Source: Acidovorax soli
Lineage (GTDB): Bacteria; Pseudomonadota; Gammaproteobacteria; Burkholderiales; Burkholderiaceae_C
Assembly: GCF_014207955.1 (NCBI RefSeq)
Contig: NZ_JACHLK010000014.1
Span: forward strand, 1 to 64,000
Reading direction: 5' to 3'
Length of the DNA: 64,000 nt
Part shown: piece after piece, positions 41,661-51,285 of the stretch
Numbering within the stretch: position 1 is the first letter of the stretch
How the letters are laid out: each line of letters starts with the position of its first letter
Position numbers and translations under genes: made by a program
Notes under the pieces: generated by a model
The model's database searches: none
Told to the model about the DNA's origin: nothing
What the model saw: only the letters and a program-made list of their open reading frames with translations

Positions 41661-43337
41661 ATGACAGCTTCATCAGCGGGCGCCGTGCTGGCGCCCGGGG
41701 CCATGCCATCCCCCGGGTTCCTCGACAAGGAACGCATCATTGCCGCACCCGGCTTCAACCGGTGGCTGGTGCCGCCGGCCGCCCTGGCCATCCACCTGTG
41801 CATCGGCATGGCCTATGGCTTCTCGGTGTTCTGGCTGCCGCTGTCCAAGGCGTTGAGCACGGCTGGCACGGGCGCGGCCTGCGCCAAGGACATGAGCTTC
41901 TTCGCCGAGCTGTTCGCCAGCGGCTGCGACTGGCGCGTGGCCACGCTGGGCTGGATGTACACCCTGTTCTTCGTCTTCCTGGGCTGCTCGGCCGCCATCT
42001 GGGGCGGCTGGCTGGAGCGGGCCGGCCCGCGCAAGGCGGGCGTGGTCTCGGCCGTGTGCTGGTGCGGCGGCATGCTGCTGTCGGCGCTGGGCATCCACCT
42101 GCACCAGTTCTGGCTCATGATCCTGGGCTCGGGCGTGATCGGGGGCATCGGGCTGGGGCTGGGTTACATCTCGCCCGTGTCCACGCTGATCAAGTGGTTC
42201 CCCGACCGGCGCGGCATGGCCACTGGCATGGCCATCATGGGCTTTGGCGGCGGCGCGATGATCGGTTCGCCCCTGGCCGTGGACCTGATGAAGCACTTTT
42301 CCAGCCCCACCGACGTGGGCGTGATGCAGACCTTCGTGGTCATGGCGCTGGTGTACTTCGTGTTCATGATGGCCGGCGCCCTGGGCTACCGCGTGCCGCC
42401 CACGGGCTGGAAGCCTGCCGGCTGGACGCCGCCGCCCCCTTCGGCCAATGCCATGATCACCCAGCGCCACGTGCATGTGAAGCGCGTCTGGGGCATCCCC
42501 CAGTTCTGGCTCATCTGGATTGTGCTGTGCATGAACGTGAGCGCCGGCATCGGCGTGATCGGCATGGCCTCGCCCATGCTGCAGGAGGTCTTCGGCGGTG
42601 GCCTGATCGGCGTGTCGCAGAAGTTCGGCGAGCTCGACAAGACCCAGCTGGCGGCCATCGCGGCCGTGGCGGGCGGCTTCACGGCGCTGCTGTCGCTGTT
42701 CAACATCGGCGGCCGCTTCTTCTGGGCCAGCCTGTCCGACAAGTTCGGCCGCAAGATGACCTATGTGATCTTTTTCGTGCTGGGCGGCCTGATGTACGCC
42801 AGCATCCCGAGCTCGGCCGGTGCGGGCAGCAAGCTCCTGTTCGTGGGCGCCTTCTGCGTCATCCTGTCGATGTACGGCGGCGGCTTCGCCACGGTGCCGG
42901 CCTACCTGGCCGACCTGTTCGGCACCCAGTTCGTGGGCGCCATCCATGGCCGCCTGCTGACGGCCTGGGCCACGGCCGGCATCCTGGGCCCGGTGGTCGT
43001 GAACTACATGCGTGAATACCAGCTGGGCCTGGGCCTGCCGCGCGAACAGGTGTACAACCAGACCATGTACATCCTGGTGGGCATGCTGGTCATCGGCCTG
43101 ATCGCCAACCTCATGGTGCGCCCGCTGGCTGACAAGTGGTTCATGAGCGACGAGGAACTGGCGCATGAGAAGAAGCTGGCCCACGAGAAGAGCGTGGCGG
43201 CCGAAGTGGGCGGTGGCCCGGGCAGCGGTGGCACGACCAGCCCGGCGCTGGTGGCCTTTGCCTGGCTGGCCGTGGGCCTGCCGCTGATCTGGGGCATCTA
43301 CAAGACCCTGGTGAGCGCCGCCAAGTTCTTCCAGTAA
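41661..43337 (+). CDS. oxalate/formate antiporter (OFA) family MFS transporter
   Basis: This 558-residue protein has 12 predicted helices plus an extra hydrophobic C-terminal helix (PALVAFAWLAVGLPLIWGIY) after a Gly/Ser-rich linker. OFA-like features are IHLCIGMAYGFSVFWLPLSKAL in helix 1, the GLGLGYISPVSTLIKWFPDRRGMATGMAIMGFGGGA block, and NIGGRFFWASLSDKFGRK between helices 8 and 9. OFA members exchange oxalate and formate or other small acids. The start follows AAGGAGAG. The next gene is a molybdoenzyme, so a formate-type substrate is plausible. No oxalyl-CoA genes are here. Confidence 0.88.
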   Translation: MTASSAGAVLAPGAMPSPGFLDKERIIAAPGFNRWLVPPAALAIHLCIGMAYGFSVFWLPLSKALSTAGTGAACAKDMSFFAELFASGCDWRVATLGWMYTLFFVFLGCSAAIWGGWLERAGPRKAGVVSAVCWCGGMLLSALGIHLHQFWLMILGSGVIGGIGLGLGYISPVSTLIKWFPDRRGMATGMAIMGFGGGAMIGSPLAVDLMKHFSSPTDVGVMQTFVVMALVYFVFMMAGALGYRVPPTGWKPAGWTPPPPSANAMITQRHVHVKRVWGIPQFWLIWIVLCMNVSAGIGVIGMASPMLQEVFGGGLIGVSQKFGELDKTQLAAIAAVAGGFTALLSLFNIGGRFFWASLSDKFGRKMTYVIFFVLGGLMYASIPSSAGAGSKLLFVGAFCVILSMYGGGFATVPAYLADLFGTQFVGAIHGRLLTAWATAGILGPVVVNYMREYQLGLGLPREQVYNQTMYILVGMLVIGLIANLMVRPLADKWFMSDEELAHEKKLAHEKSVAAEVGGGPGSGGTTSPALVAFAWLAVGLPLIWGIYKTLVSAAKFFQ

Positions 43338-43472
43338 GGCATTGGATGGCATGGGGCGGGGCCCGGCGGACCACGCCACCGCTGCCATGTCTATGCCCCC
43401 CGCGGGGTGGGGAGCCGGGAACGTCCGGCGCGTGGCACAGTCCAAGCGCAGGCAGCTCCCGCCCAGGAGACC

Positions 43473-45808
<2,336 letters not shown>

Positions 45809-45812
<4 letters not shown>

Positions 45813-46108
45813 GCGCGGTGCAGGAAACCCTGGCCTGCGCCATCTTGCGTGCGCTGGCCGAAGAGTCCGGCGGTCAAGATGGGGCGACGGCGCCCGGCAT
45901 GTCGCTGCCGCGCCTGGGCAAGCGCCTGGGGCAGGGCGTGAGCGTGCTCATGCGCGAGCTCACGCTGATGAGCGATGCTGCCGTGGGCGGCCAGCGCGGC
46001 CCCGGCTGGGTGCGCGTGGAGCAGGCGGGCGAGCGCTGGGTGGCCCACCTGACCGACACCGGCCGCGCCGTGGCGCGCGGGCTGCCGGCTGCGGGGGAGG
46101 GCCCATGA
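45809..46108 (+). CDS. small winged-helix-like protein of unknown function
   Basis: This 99-residue product overlaps the FdhF/YdeP gene (ATGA) and is itself overlapped by fdhD (ATGA), so it is a real translated part of the operon. It has no signal peptide. The pattern (AILRALAEES, SLPRLGKRLGQGVSVLMRELTLM, WVAHLTDTGRAVA) reads like a small MarR/PadR-like winged helix. It may be a regulator or an accessory protein of the molybdoenzyme; I do not recognise a named family. Confidence 0.7.
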
Positions 46109-47004
46109 GCGCACAGCTGTTCACCCTGCCCGACGGCGAGGCCGAAGAGGCGCTGGACCTGCCGGCACTGGCACAGCGGCCGGTGCGGGTGTTCGGCGAG
46201 GCCGGTGTGCCAGAGGACGGTGCCCTGCGCCAGGACAGCCTGGCCGCGGAGATCCCCGTGGCGCTGGTGTTCAATGGCGTCTCGCACGCGGTGATGATGG
46301 CCACGCCCGAGGACCTCGGTGATTTTGCGCTCGGCTTTGCGCTGAGCGAAGGCATCCTCGACCACGCGCAGGACTGCCGTGGCAGCACGCTGCACCTGGC
46401 CGACGCCCATGCGGCGCACCTGCCGCCCGGCGTGCCGGGCGTCGAGGTGCACCTGGAGATCTCGGCGCGCAGCTTCGAGCGCCTCAAGGACCGGCGCCGC
46501 AGCATGGCCGGCCGCACGGGCTGCGGCGTGTGCGGTGTGGAGAGCTTTGCCGCGCTCGACCTGGCGCCCGAGCGCCTGCCGGCGCGCGACTGGATCGGGC
46601 GTGTGGACCTGCCCACGGTGCTGCGCGCCTTTGCCGATCTGAAGGCGCTGCAGCCGCACAACGCGCACTCGGGCTCGCTGCATGCCGCCGGCTGGGCCAC
46701 GCTGGACGGGCGCCTGGCCCGGGTCTGTGAAGACGTGGGCCGGCACAATGCCCTGGACAAGCTCATCGGCTGGCTGTCGCGCAGCGCCCGCCTGGCCGAG
46801 CCGGGCTTTGTCGTGCTCAGCAGCCGGGGCAGCCACGAGCTGGTGCGCAAGTGCGCGCGCGTGGGCCTGTCGGCCCTGGCCACGATCTCAGCCCCCACCG
46901 CCACGGGCGTGCAGGTGGCCGAGCTCGCGGGCCTGCGCCTGTGGGGCCTGTGCCGCGCGCCGCGCGCGGTGCTGTATGCGCAGGGGGCGCAGGCAGCGGG
47001 GTAA
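46105..47004 (+). CDS. fdhD: formate dehydrogenase accessory sulfurtransferase FdhD, copy 1
   Basis: FdhD passes sulfur from IscS to the Mo-bis-MGD cofactor before insertion into formate dehydrogenase. This 299-residue copy has the catalytic cysteine loop TGCGVCG (two Cys, GCGVCG form), VFNGVSHAVMMATPEDLGDFALGFALSEGI, and EDVGRHNALDKLIG near the C-terminal half. It overlaps the preceding 99-aa gene by four bases. A second, divergent FdhD follows the FDH operon at 56.8 kb. Confidence 0.93.
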   Translation: MSAQLFTLPDGEAEEALDLPALAQRPVRVFGEAGVPEDGALRQDSLAAEIPVALVFNGVSHAVMMATPEDLGDFALGFALSEGILDHAQDCRGSTLHLADAHAAHLPPGVPGVEVHLEISARSFERLKDRRRSMAGRTGCGVCGVESFAALDLAPERLPARDWIGRVDLPTVLRAFADLKALQPHNAHSGSLHAAGWATLDGRLARVCEDVGRHNALDKLIGWLSRSARLAEPGFVVLSSRGSHELVRKCARVGLSALATISAPTATGVQVAELAGLRLWGLCRAPRAVLYAQGAQAAG

Positions 47005-47057
47005 GACCCGGGTCCTGCGGCCTGTGCGGGTGCCCGGTTGCGGGGTACAGTGGGGCC

Positions 47058-47612
47058 ATGTCGCAGCGCCCCACCCTCGAAGTCGCCGTCACCATGCGCC
47101 GCGAGCGCCTGGACAACCGCTGGCAGCCCTGGCGCTGGGTGCTCGACGACGTGGTGCCCGCACAAGCTGCCTTCGGCGAGGCACCGCGCCTGCTGCGCGA
47201 GGACGCGGACCAGGCCCTGTGGCTGTTCCCGGGCCTGGTGGTCGAGCTGTTCAAGGACGATGGCGAGGGCTACCACCTGAACCTGTCGGCACCCGCGCCC
47301 TGCTGGTTCGTGCTCTGGCGCCTGGACGAAGACGGCACCGGGAGCGAGCCCCTGGCCCGCCCCGTGGCCGTGAGCCTGAGCTACCACGATGCCGGCCGCT
47401 GGCTGGATGCGCAGGAAACGGTGGAGCAGGTGCCCGCGCCGCCGGAGGTGCTGGCGCTGCTGCAGGCCTTCGTCGACGCGCACTACGCGCCCGAACCCAA
47501 GCGCCGCCGGCGGCCCGACAGCTTCCAGTCGCTGACCGATCGCTTCGGCAACCCGGCATCGGTGTCCACCGACAAGCAGCGTGGTGGCCGGGGCGGACCG
47601 CAGCATGGCTGA
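47058..47612 (+). CDS. DUF3305 family protein
   Basis: This 184-residue soluble protein begins LEVAVTMRRERLDNRWQPWRWVLDDVVP and contains LFPGLVVELFKDDGEGYHLNLSAPAPCWFVLWR, matching DUF3305, a family found almost only beside formate dehydrogenase genes. The function is unknown. It overlaps the DUF3306 gene by 8 bp. Confidence 0.85.
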   Translation: MSQRPTLEVAVTMRRERLDNRWQPWRWVLDDVVPAQAAFGEAPRLLREDADQALWLFPGLVVELFKDDGEGYHLNLSAPAPCWFVLWRLDEDGTGSEPLARPVAVSLSYHDAGRWLDAQETVEQVPAPPEVLALLQAFVDAHYAPEPKRRRRPDSFQSLTDRFGNPASVSTDKQRGGRGGPQHG

Positions 47613-48276
47613 CGGCTTTCTCGCGCGCTGGTCGCGCCGCAAGCAGGAGGTGGCGGCGGGCCGGCCCGTGCCGGAGCCCGAGCCTTTGCCACCGCCCGAG
47701 GCGCTGGCATCGCCGGTGGCCACCCCTGCCACGGAGCAGCCGCCCCTGCCCGCCGCCACGGAGCCCGAGCCGCCCACCCTGGCCGATGCCCAGGCCCTGA
47801 CGCCCGCATCCGACTTCAAGCCCTTCATGGGCCGCGGCGTGGCGCCCGAGGTGCGCAACACGGCCATGAAAAAGCTGTTTGCCGACCCCCACTTCAACGC
47901 CATGGACGGCCTGGACATCTACATCGATGACTATTCCCAGCCCGACCCGCTGCCCGAAGGCATGCTGCGCCAGATGGCCAGCGCCCATTTCATGGGCTTC
48001 TTCGACCATGAGAAGGAGGCCGCCGGCGCGCCCGCGCCGGCAAGGGCCGGGGGAGATGCCCGGCCTCGGGATGATGCGGAGTCGGCGGCACCGCCAGACG
48101 TGGCACAGTCGGGGGTATGCACCGCCATTCCTAGCTCGCCAGAACTGGCCGCCACGCCCCCTGCAGGGGATGGTGCGGCCAGGGTAGCCAGCCATACCGA
48201 ACATGACCACGCTGATCTGCGACTGCAACCAGACGATGCCCCTCGACGCGAAAGCGCTGGGCGCGGCCCTGCATGA
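47605..48276 (+). CDS. DUF3306 family protein
   Basis: This 223-residue protein starts MADGFLARWSRRKQEV, has a Pro/Glu-rich linker (about 25-60) and the conserved DUF3306 block KPFMGRGVAPEVRNTAMKKLFADPHFNAMDGLDIYIDDYSQPDPLPEGMLRQM (about 72-125; given here only as its family landmark positions). DUF3305/DUF3306 pairs accompany formate dehydrogenase maturation genes. The C-terminal ~75 residues look unconserved and run 74 bp into the next gene. Confidence 0.82.
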   Translation: MADGFLARWSRRKQEVAAGRPVPEPEPLPPPEALASPVATPATEQPPLPAATEPEPPTLADAQALTPASDFKPFMGRGVAPEVRNTAMKKLFADPHFNAMDGLDIYIDDYSQPDPLPEGMLRQMASAHFMGFFDHEKEAAGAPAPARAGGDARPRDDAESAAPPDVAQSGVCTAIPSSPELAATPPAGDGAARVASHTEHDHADLRLQPDDAPRRESAGRGPA

Positions 48277-50305
48277 GGAGCTGACGCTCCACTCCACGCT
48301 GTGCCGGCGCGAGGCCGGTGCCTTCCAGGGGGCCATCCGCACGGGCCAGGAGGTGGTGGTGGCCTGCACCCAGGAGCAGCGCCTGTTCGGCGAACTGGGC
48401 ACGCAGACCGAGGGCGCGGTCTCTCCGGTGCGCTTCGTGAACATCCGCGAGACCGGCGGCTGGAGCCGTGACGCCCGCGCGGCAGGCCCCAAGATCGCCG
48501 CGCTGCTGGCCGCCGCACGCCTGCCCGAGCCGCCGCCCGTGGCCACCGTCACCTACAAGAGCGCGGGCCGCCTGCTGGTCATCGGCCCGCTCGACGCGGC
48601 CGAGCAGGCCGCCGCCCTGGTGGCCGATGTGCTCGACGTGACGCTGTTCGCGCAGGGGCCGGGGACGGCCGGGGGCGCCCAGGCGCGGCGCTTTCCGGTG
48701 CTCGGCGGGCGGCTCACCGGACTCACCGGCTGGCTCGGGGCCTTTGACGTGCAGTGGTCTGCCGACAACCCCATCGACCTGGACCTGTGCACGCGCTGCA
48801 ATGCCTGCATCGTGGCCTGTCCCGAGAACGCCATCGGCCTCGATTACCAGGTGGACCGGTCGGCCTGCGACGCCCACCGCGCCTGCGTGCGCGCCTGCCA
48901 GGTGGCCGGCGCCATCGACTTCGGCCGCGAGGCCGGTGTGCAGCAGGAGCGCTTCGACCTGGTGCTGGACCTGCGCCCGGCCACGGCCGAGCCTGGCTTC
49001 ACCCGGCATGCGCCGCCGCAGGGCTACTTCCGCAGCGATGGCCGCGACATGGGCGTGCTGCTCCGGCTGCGCGAGATGGTGGGCGAGTTCGACAAGCCCC
49101 GCTTCTTTGCCTACAAGCAAAAGCTCTGCGCCCACAGCCGCAACGAGACCGTAGGCTGCCATGCCTGCATCGATATCTGCTCGGCCGAGGCCATTTCCAG
49201 CGACAAGGGCCGCCAGCAGATCCAGGTCAACCCCCACCTGTGCGTGGGCTGCGGCGCCTGCAGCACGGTCTGCCCCACGGGGGCCCTGTCGTTTGCCTAC
49301 CCGGGCGCCACGGACCAGGGCGCACGCTTCAAGACCCTGCTGTCCACCTACGCAGCCGCAGGGGGCAAGGACGCCGTGCTGCTGCTGCACAGCCAGGAGC
49401 GCGGCCAGGCCCTGATCGATGCACTGGGCCGCGCAGCCCAGCTGCGGCGTGCCCAGGGGGTGCCGGCCAACGTGATCCCGGTGCCGCTGTGGCACACCGC
49501 GAGCACCGGGGTGGACCTGTGGCTCAGCGCGCTGGCCTATGGCGCGTCGCAGGTCGTGGTGCTGGCCACCGAGGAGGAGGCGCCCCAGTACCTGGCCGGC
49601 CTGCAGGAGCAGATGGACGTGGCCCAGGCCCTCCTGCACGGGCTGGGCTACACCGGCAGCCACCTGCGGCTGCTGCGTGCGGGCGATGCGCTGGCGCTCG
49701 ACGCCGCCCTGCAGTCCCTGCGCCAGACCCGCCAGGTGCTGCCGCCCGTGGCGGCCCGCCATGGCGTGGCCCAGGAAAAGCGCGCCACCCTGGAGCTGGC
49801 GCTCGACCACTTTCTGGCCCATGCGCCGCTGTGGAAGGACGGCCTGCCCGAGGCCATTGCGCTGCCGGCCGCCGGTGCACCGCTGGGCGCCATCACGGTC
49901 GACACGAAGCGCTGCACGCTGTGCCTGAGCTGCGTGAGCGCCTGCCCCGCAGGGGCGCTGCAGGACAACCCGCAGCTGCCGCAGCTGCGCTTTCTGGAAA
50001 AGAACTGCGTGCAGTGCGGCCTGTGCGCCAGCACCTGCCCCGAGGAGGCCATTGCCCTGCAGCCGCGCCTGCTGCTCACACCCGAGCGCGCGCAACTGCG
50101 CGTGCTCGCCGAAACCCAGCCCTGGGCCTGTGTGCGCTGCAGCAAACCCTTTGGCACGCTCAAGGCCATCGAGGCCATGCTGGAACGGCTCGCCGGCCAT
50201 GCCATGTTCCAGGGCGAGGCGCTGGAGCGCCTCAAGATGTGCAGCGACTGCCGCGTGATCGACCTCTATTCTTCGCAACGCGAAGCGAAAGTGACGGACC
50301 TGTGA
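48203..50305 (+). CDS. multi-cluster 4Fe-4S polyferredoxin of the FDH cluster
   Basis: This 700-residue iron-sulfur protein has at least five ferredoxin-type clusters: C196-C199-C202-C206, C309/C319/C322/C326, C347-C350-C353-C357, C571-C574-C577-C581 and C602-C605-C608-C612, plus an atypical C222/C228/C232 set and CxxC pairs near the end. A hydrogenase-like HdrA/MvhD-type delta segment lies about 370-460. Similar proteins sit in beta-proteobacterial FDH operons and probably move electrons to or from the molybdoenzyme. Start ATG 48203 is inside the DUF3306 gene. GTGA couples it to the TorD-like gene. Confidence 0.85.
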   Translation: MTTLICDCNQTMPLDAKALGAALHEELTLHSTLCRREAGAFQGAIRTGQEVVVACTQEQRLFGELGTQTEGAVSPVRFVNIRETGGWSRDARAAGPKIAALLAAARLPEPPPVATVTYKSAGRLLVIGPLDAAEQAAALVADVLDVTLFAQGPGTAGGAQARRFPVLGGRLTGLTGWLGAFDVQWSADNPIDLDLCTRCNACIVACPENAIGLDYQVDRSACDAHRACVRACQVAGAIDFGREAGVQQERFDLVLDLRPATAEPGFTRHAPPQGYFRSDGRDMGVLLRLREMVGEFDKPRFFAYKQKLCAHSRNETVGCHACIDICSAEAISSDKGRQQIQVNPHLCVGCGACSTVCPTGALSFAYPGATDQGARFKTLLSTYAAAGGKDAVLLLHSQERGQALIDALGRAAQLRRAQGVPANVIPVPLWHTASTGVDLWLSALAYGASQVVVLATEEEAPQYLAGLQEQMDVAQALLHGLGYTGSHLRLLRAGDALALDAALQSLRQTRQVLPPVAARHGVAQEKRATLELALDHFLAHAPLWKDGLPEAIALPAAGAPLGAITVDTKRCTLCLSCVSACPAGALQDNPQLPQLRFLEKNCVQCGLCASTCPEEAIALQPRLLLTPERAQLRVLAETQPWACVRCSKPFGTLKAIEAMLERLAGHAMFQGEALERLKMCSDCRVIDLYSSQREAKVTDL

Positions 50306-50931
50306 GCGCCACCGCCCCCCTGACCATGGCGGCCAGCGCCGCCCTCGACGAAGAGACGGCGCGCGCCGAACTCTATGGCCTGCTGGCGCAGCTGTACTAC
50401 AGCGCGCCGCCCCCCGAGTTGCTGGCCCCGTTGCGCGTGGCCGTGACCGAGGCGCCGTCTGCTGGCGGCCTGCTCGAAGAACCCTGGCAGCAGCTCGTGG
50501 GCGCCGCCCGTGCGCAAGGTGACGCGGCCATCGCCGCCGAGTTCGAGCGCCTGTTCGGCGGGGTGGGCAAGCCCGAGGTCTTTCTCTACGCCTCCCACCA
50601 CCTGAGCGGCTTTCTCAATGAAAAGCCGCTGGCACGCCTGCGCAGCGACCTCGACGCGCTGGGCCTGGCGCGCAGCGAGGCCATGCCCGAGACCGAGGAC
50701 CACCTCGCCTACCTGTGCGAGGCCATGCGCTACCTGATCGCCGGCGACGACATGGCGGTGTGCAACCTTGCGACCCAACGGGACTTTTTTGCCGCCCACC
50801 TGCAGCCCTGGGTGCCGGCGCTGTGCGACGGGCTCGAGGCCCACCCCGCGGCGGCCTTCTATGGCGCGCTGGCCCGCTTCACGCGGGCCTTCGTGGCAGT
50901 GGAGGCCCAGGGCTTCGACCTGCTGGAGTGA
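50302..50931 (+). CDS. TorD/DmsD-family molybdoenzyme chaperone
   Basis: This 209-residue protein matches the TorD family: ARAELYGLLAQLYYSAPP at the start, EFERLFGGVGKPEVFLYASHHL and PETEDHLAYLCEAMRYLI (E-x2-H motif) centrally. TorD-like proteins bind the Tat leader of a molybdoenzyme and help insert the cofactor; here the client is most likely FdhA just downstream. GTG 50302 overlaps the preceding stop (GTGA); an ATG at 50326 is the alternative. Confidence 0.88.
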   Translation: MSATAPLTMAASAALDEETARAELYGLLAQLYYSAPPPELLAPLRVAVTEAPSAGGLLEEPWQQLVGAARAQGDAAIAAEFERLFGGVGKPEVFLYASHHLSGFLNEKPLARLRSDLDALGLARSEAMPETEDHLAYLCEAMRYLIAGDDMAVCNLATQRDFFAAHLQPWVPALCDGLEAHPAAAFYGALARFTRAFVAVEAQGFDLLE

Positions 50932-50984
50932 GCCGGTGCGGGCGCCCCAAAACCGAGCGCAATCCTGTGGGGCGGCCATCCCCG

Positions 50985-51014
50985 ATTGCAGTGGGGGGAA
51001 CACTCGCATAGACT
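50985..51014 (+). promoter_or_regulatory. possible sigma-70 promoter ahead of the fdh structural genes
   Basis: TTGCAG (50985-50990), 18 bases, TAGACT (51009-51014). It lies in the longest gap (127 bp) of the cluster and would give a ~40-base leader before the 70-aa Tat protein gene. This could separate expression of the structural subunits from the maturation genes upstream. Confidence 0.35.
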
Positions 51015-51058
51015 GTATGAACGACATTGCATAGCCGCAAGCCCTCCTGGAGACAACG

Positions 51059-51271
51059 ATGCAGGACAGCCAGCCCCAACCCTCCCGTCGCCGCTTCTTT
51101 GCGGGTGCCGCCACCGTGGGGGCCGCCGCCACCGCGGCAGCCGCCCTGCCGCACCTCGCGGCGCCCGATGCCAGTGCCGTGGCCGAGCCCGTGCCGGCCC
51201 CGCCCGAGCGCGGAGGCGGCTACCGCCTCACGGCGCATGTCCAGCAGTACTACAAGACCACCCAACTCTGA
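51059..51271 (+). CDS. small Tat-signal protein of the formate dehydrogenase operon
   Basis: This 70-residue protein is almost entirely a twin-arginine signal (SRRRFFAGAATVGAAATAAAALPH) plus a ~30-residue mature tail ending GGGYRLTAHVQQYYKTTQL. Such peptides directly precede fdhA in many proteobacterial FDH operons. It has no known catalytic motif and may be an FDH-associated subunit or export helper. It is 14 bp ahead of fdhA with a GGAGACAACG ribosome site. Confidence 0.85.
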   Translation: MQDSQPQPSRRRFFAGAATVGAAATAAAALPHLAAPDASAVAEPVPAPPERGGGYRLTAHVQQYYKTTQL

Positions 51272-51285
51272 CCGCGGGGCGCACC

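Noticed and set aside
41661-43337. Calling the region an oxalate degradation cluster
   Set aside because: Although the transporter is of the oxalate/formate family, no oxalyl-CoA decarboxylase or formyl-CoA transferase is present; the CoA-transferase at 25.5 kb belongs to another operon.
43433-43447. Possible sigma-54 promoter ahead of the FdhF/YdeP gene (TGGCAC with GG-N10-GC)
   Set aside because: The -24 half is good, but the -12 half reads AAGCG instead of TTGCA, and no sigma-54 activator gene or dyad is near. The LysR regulator fits sigma-70 control better.
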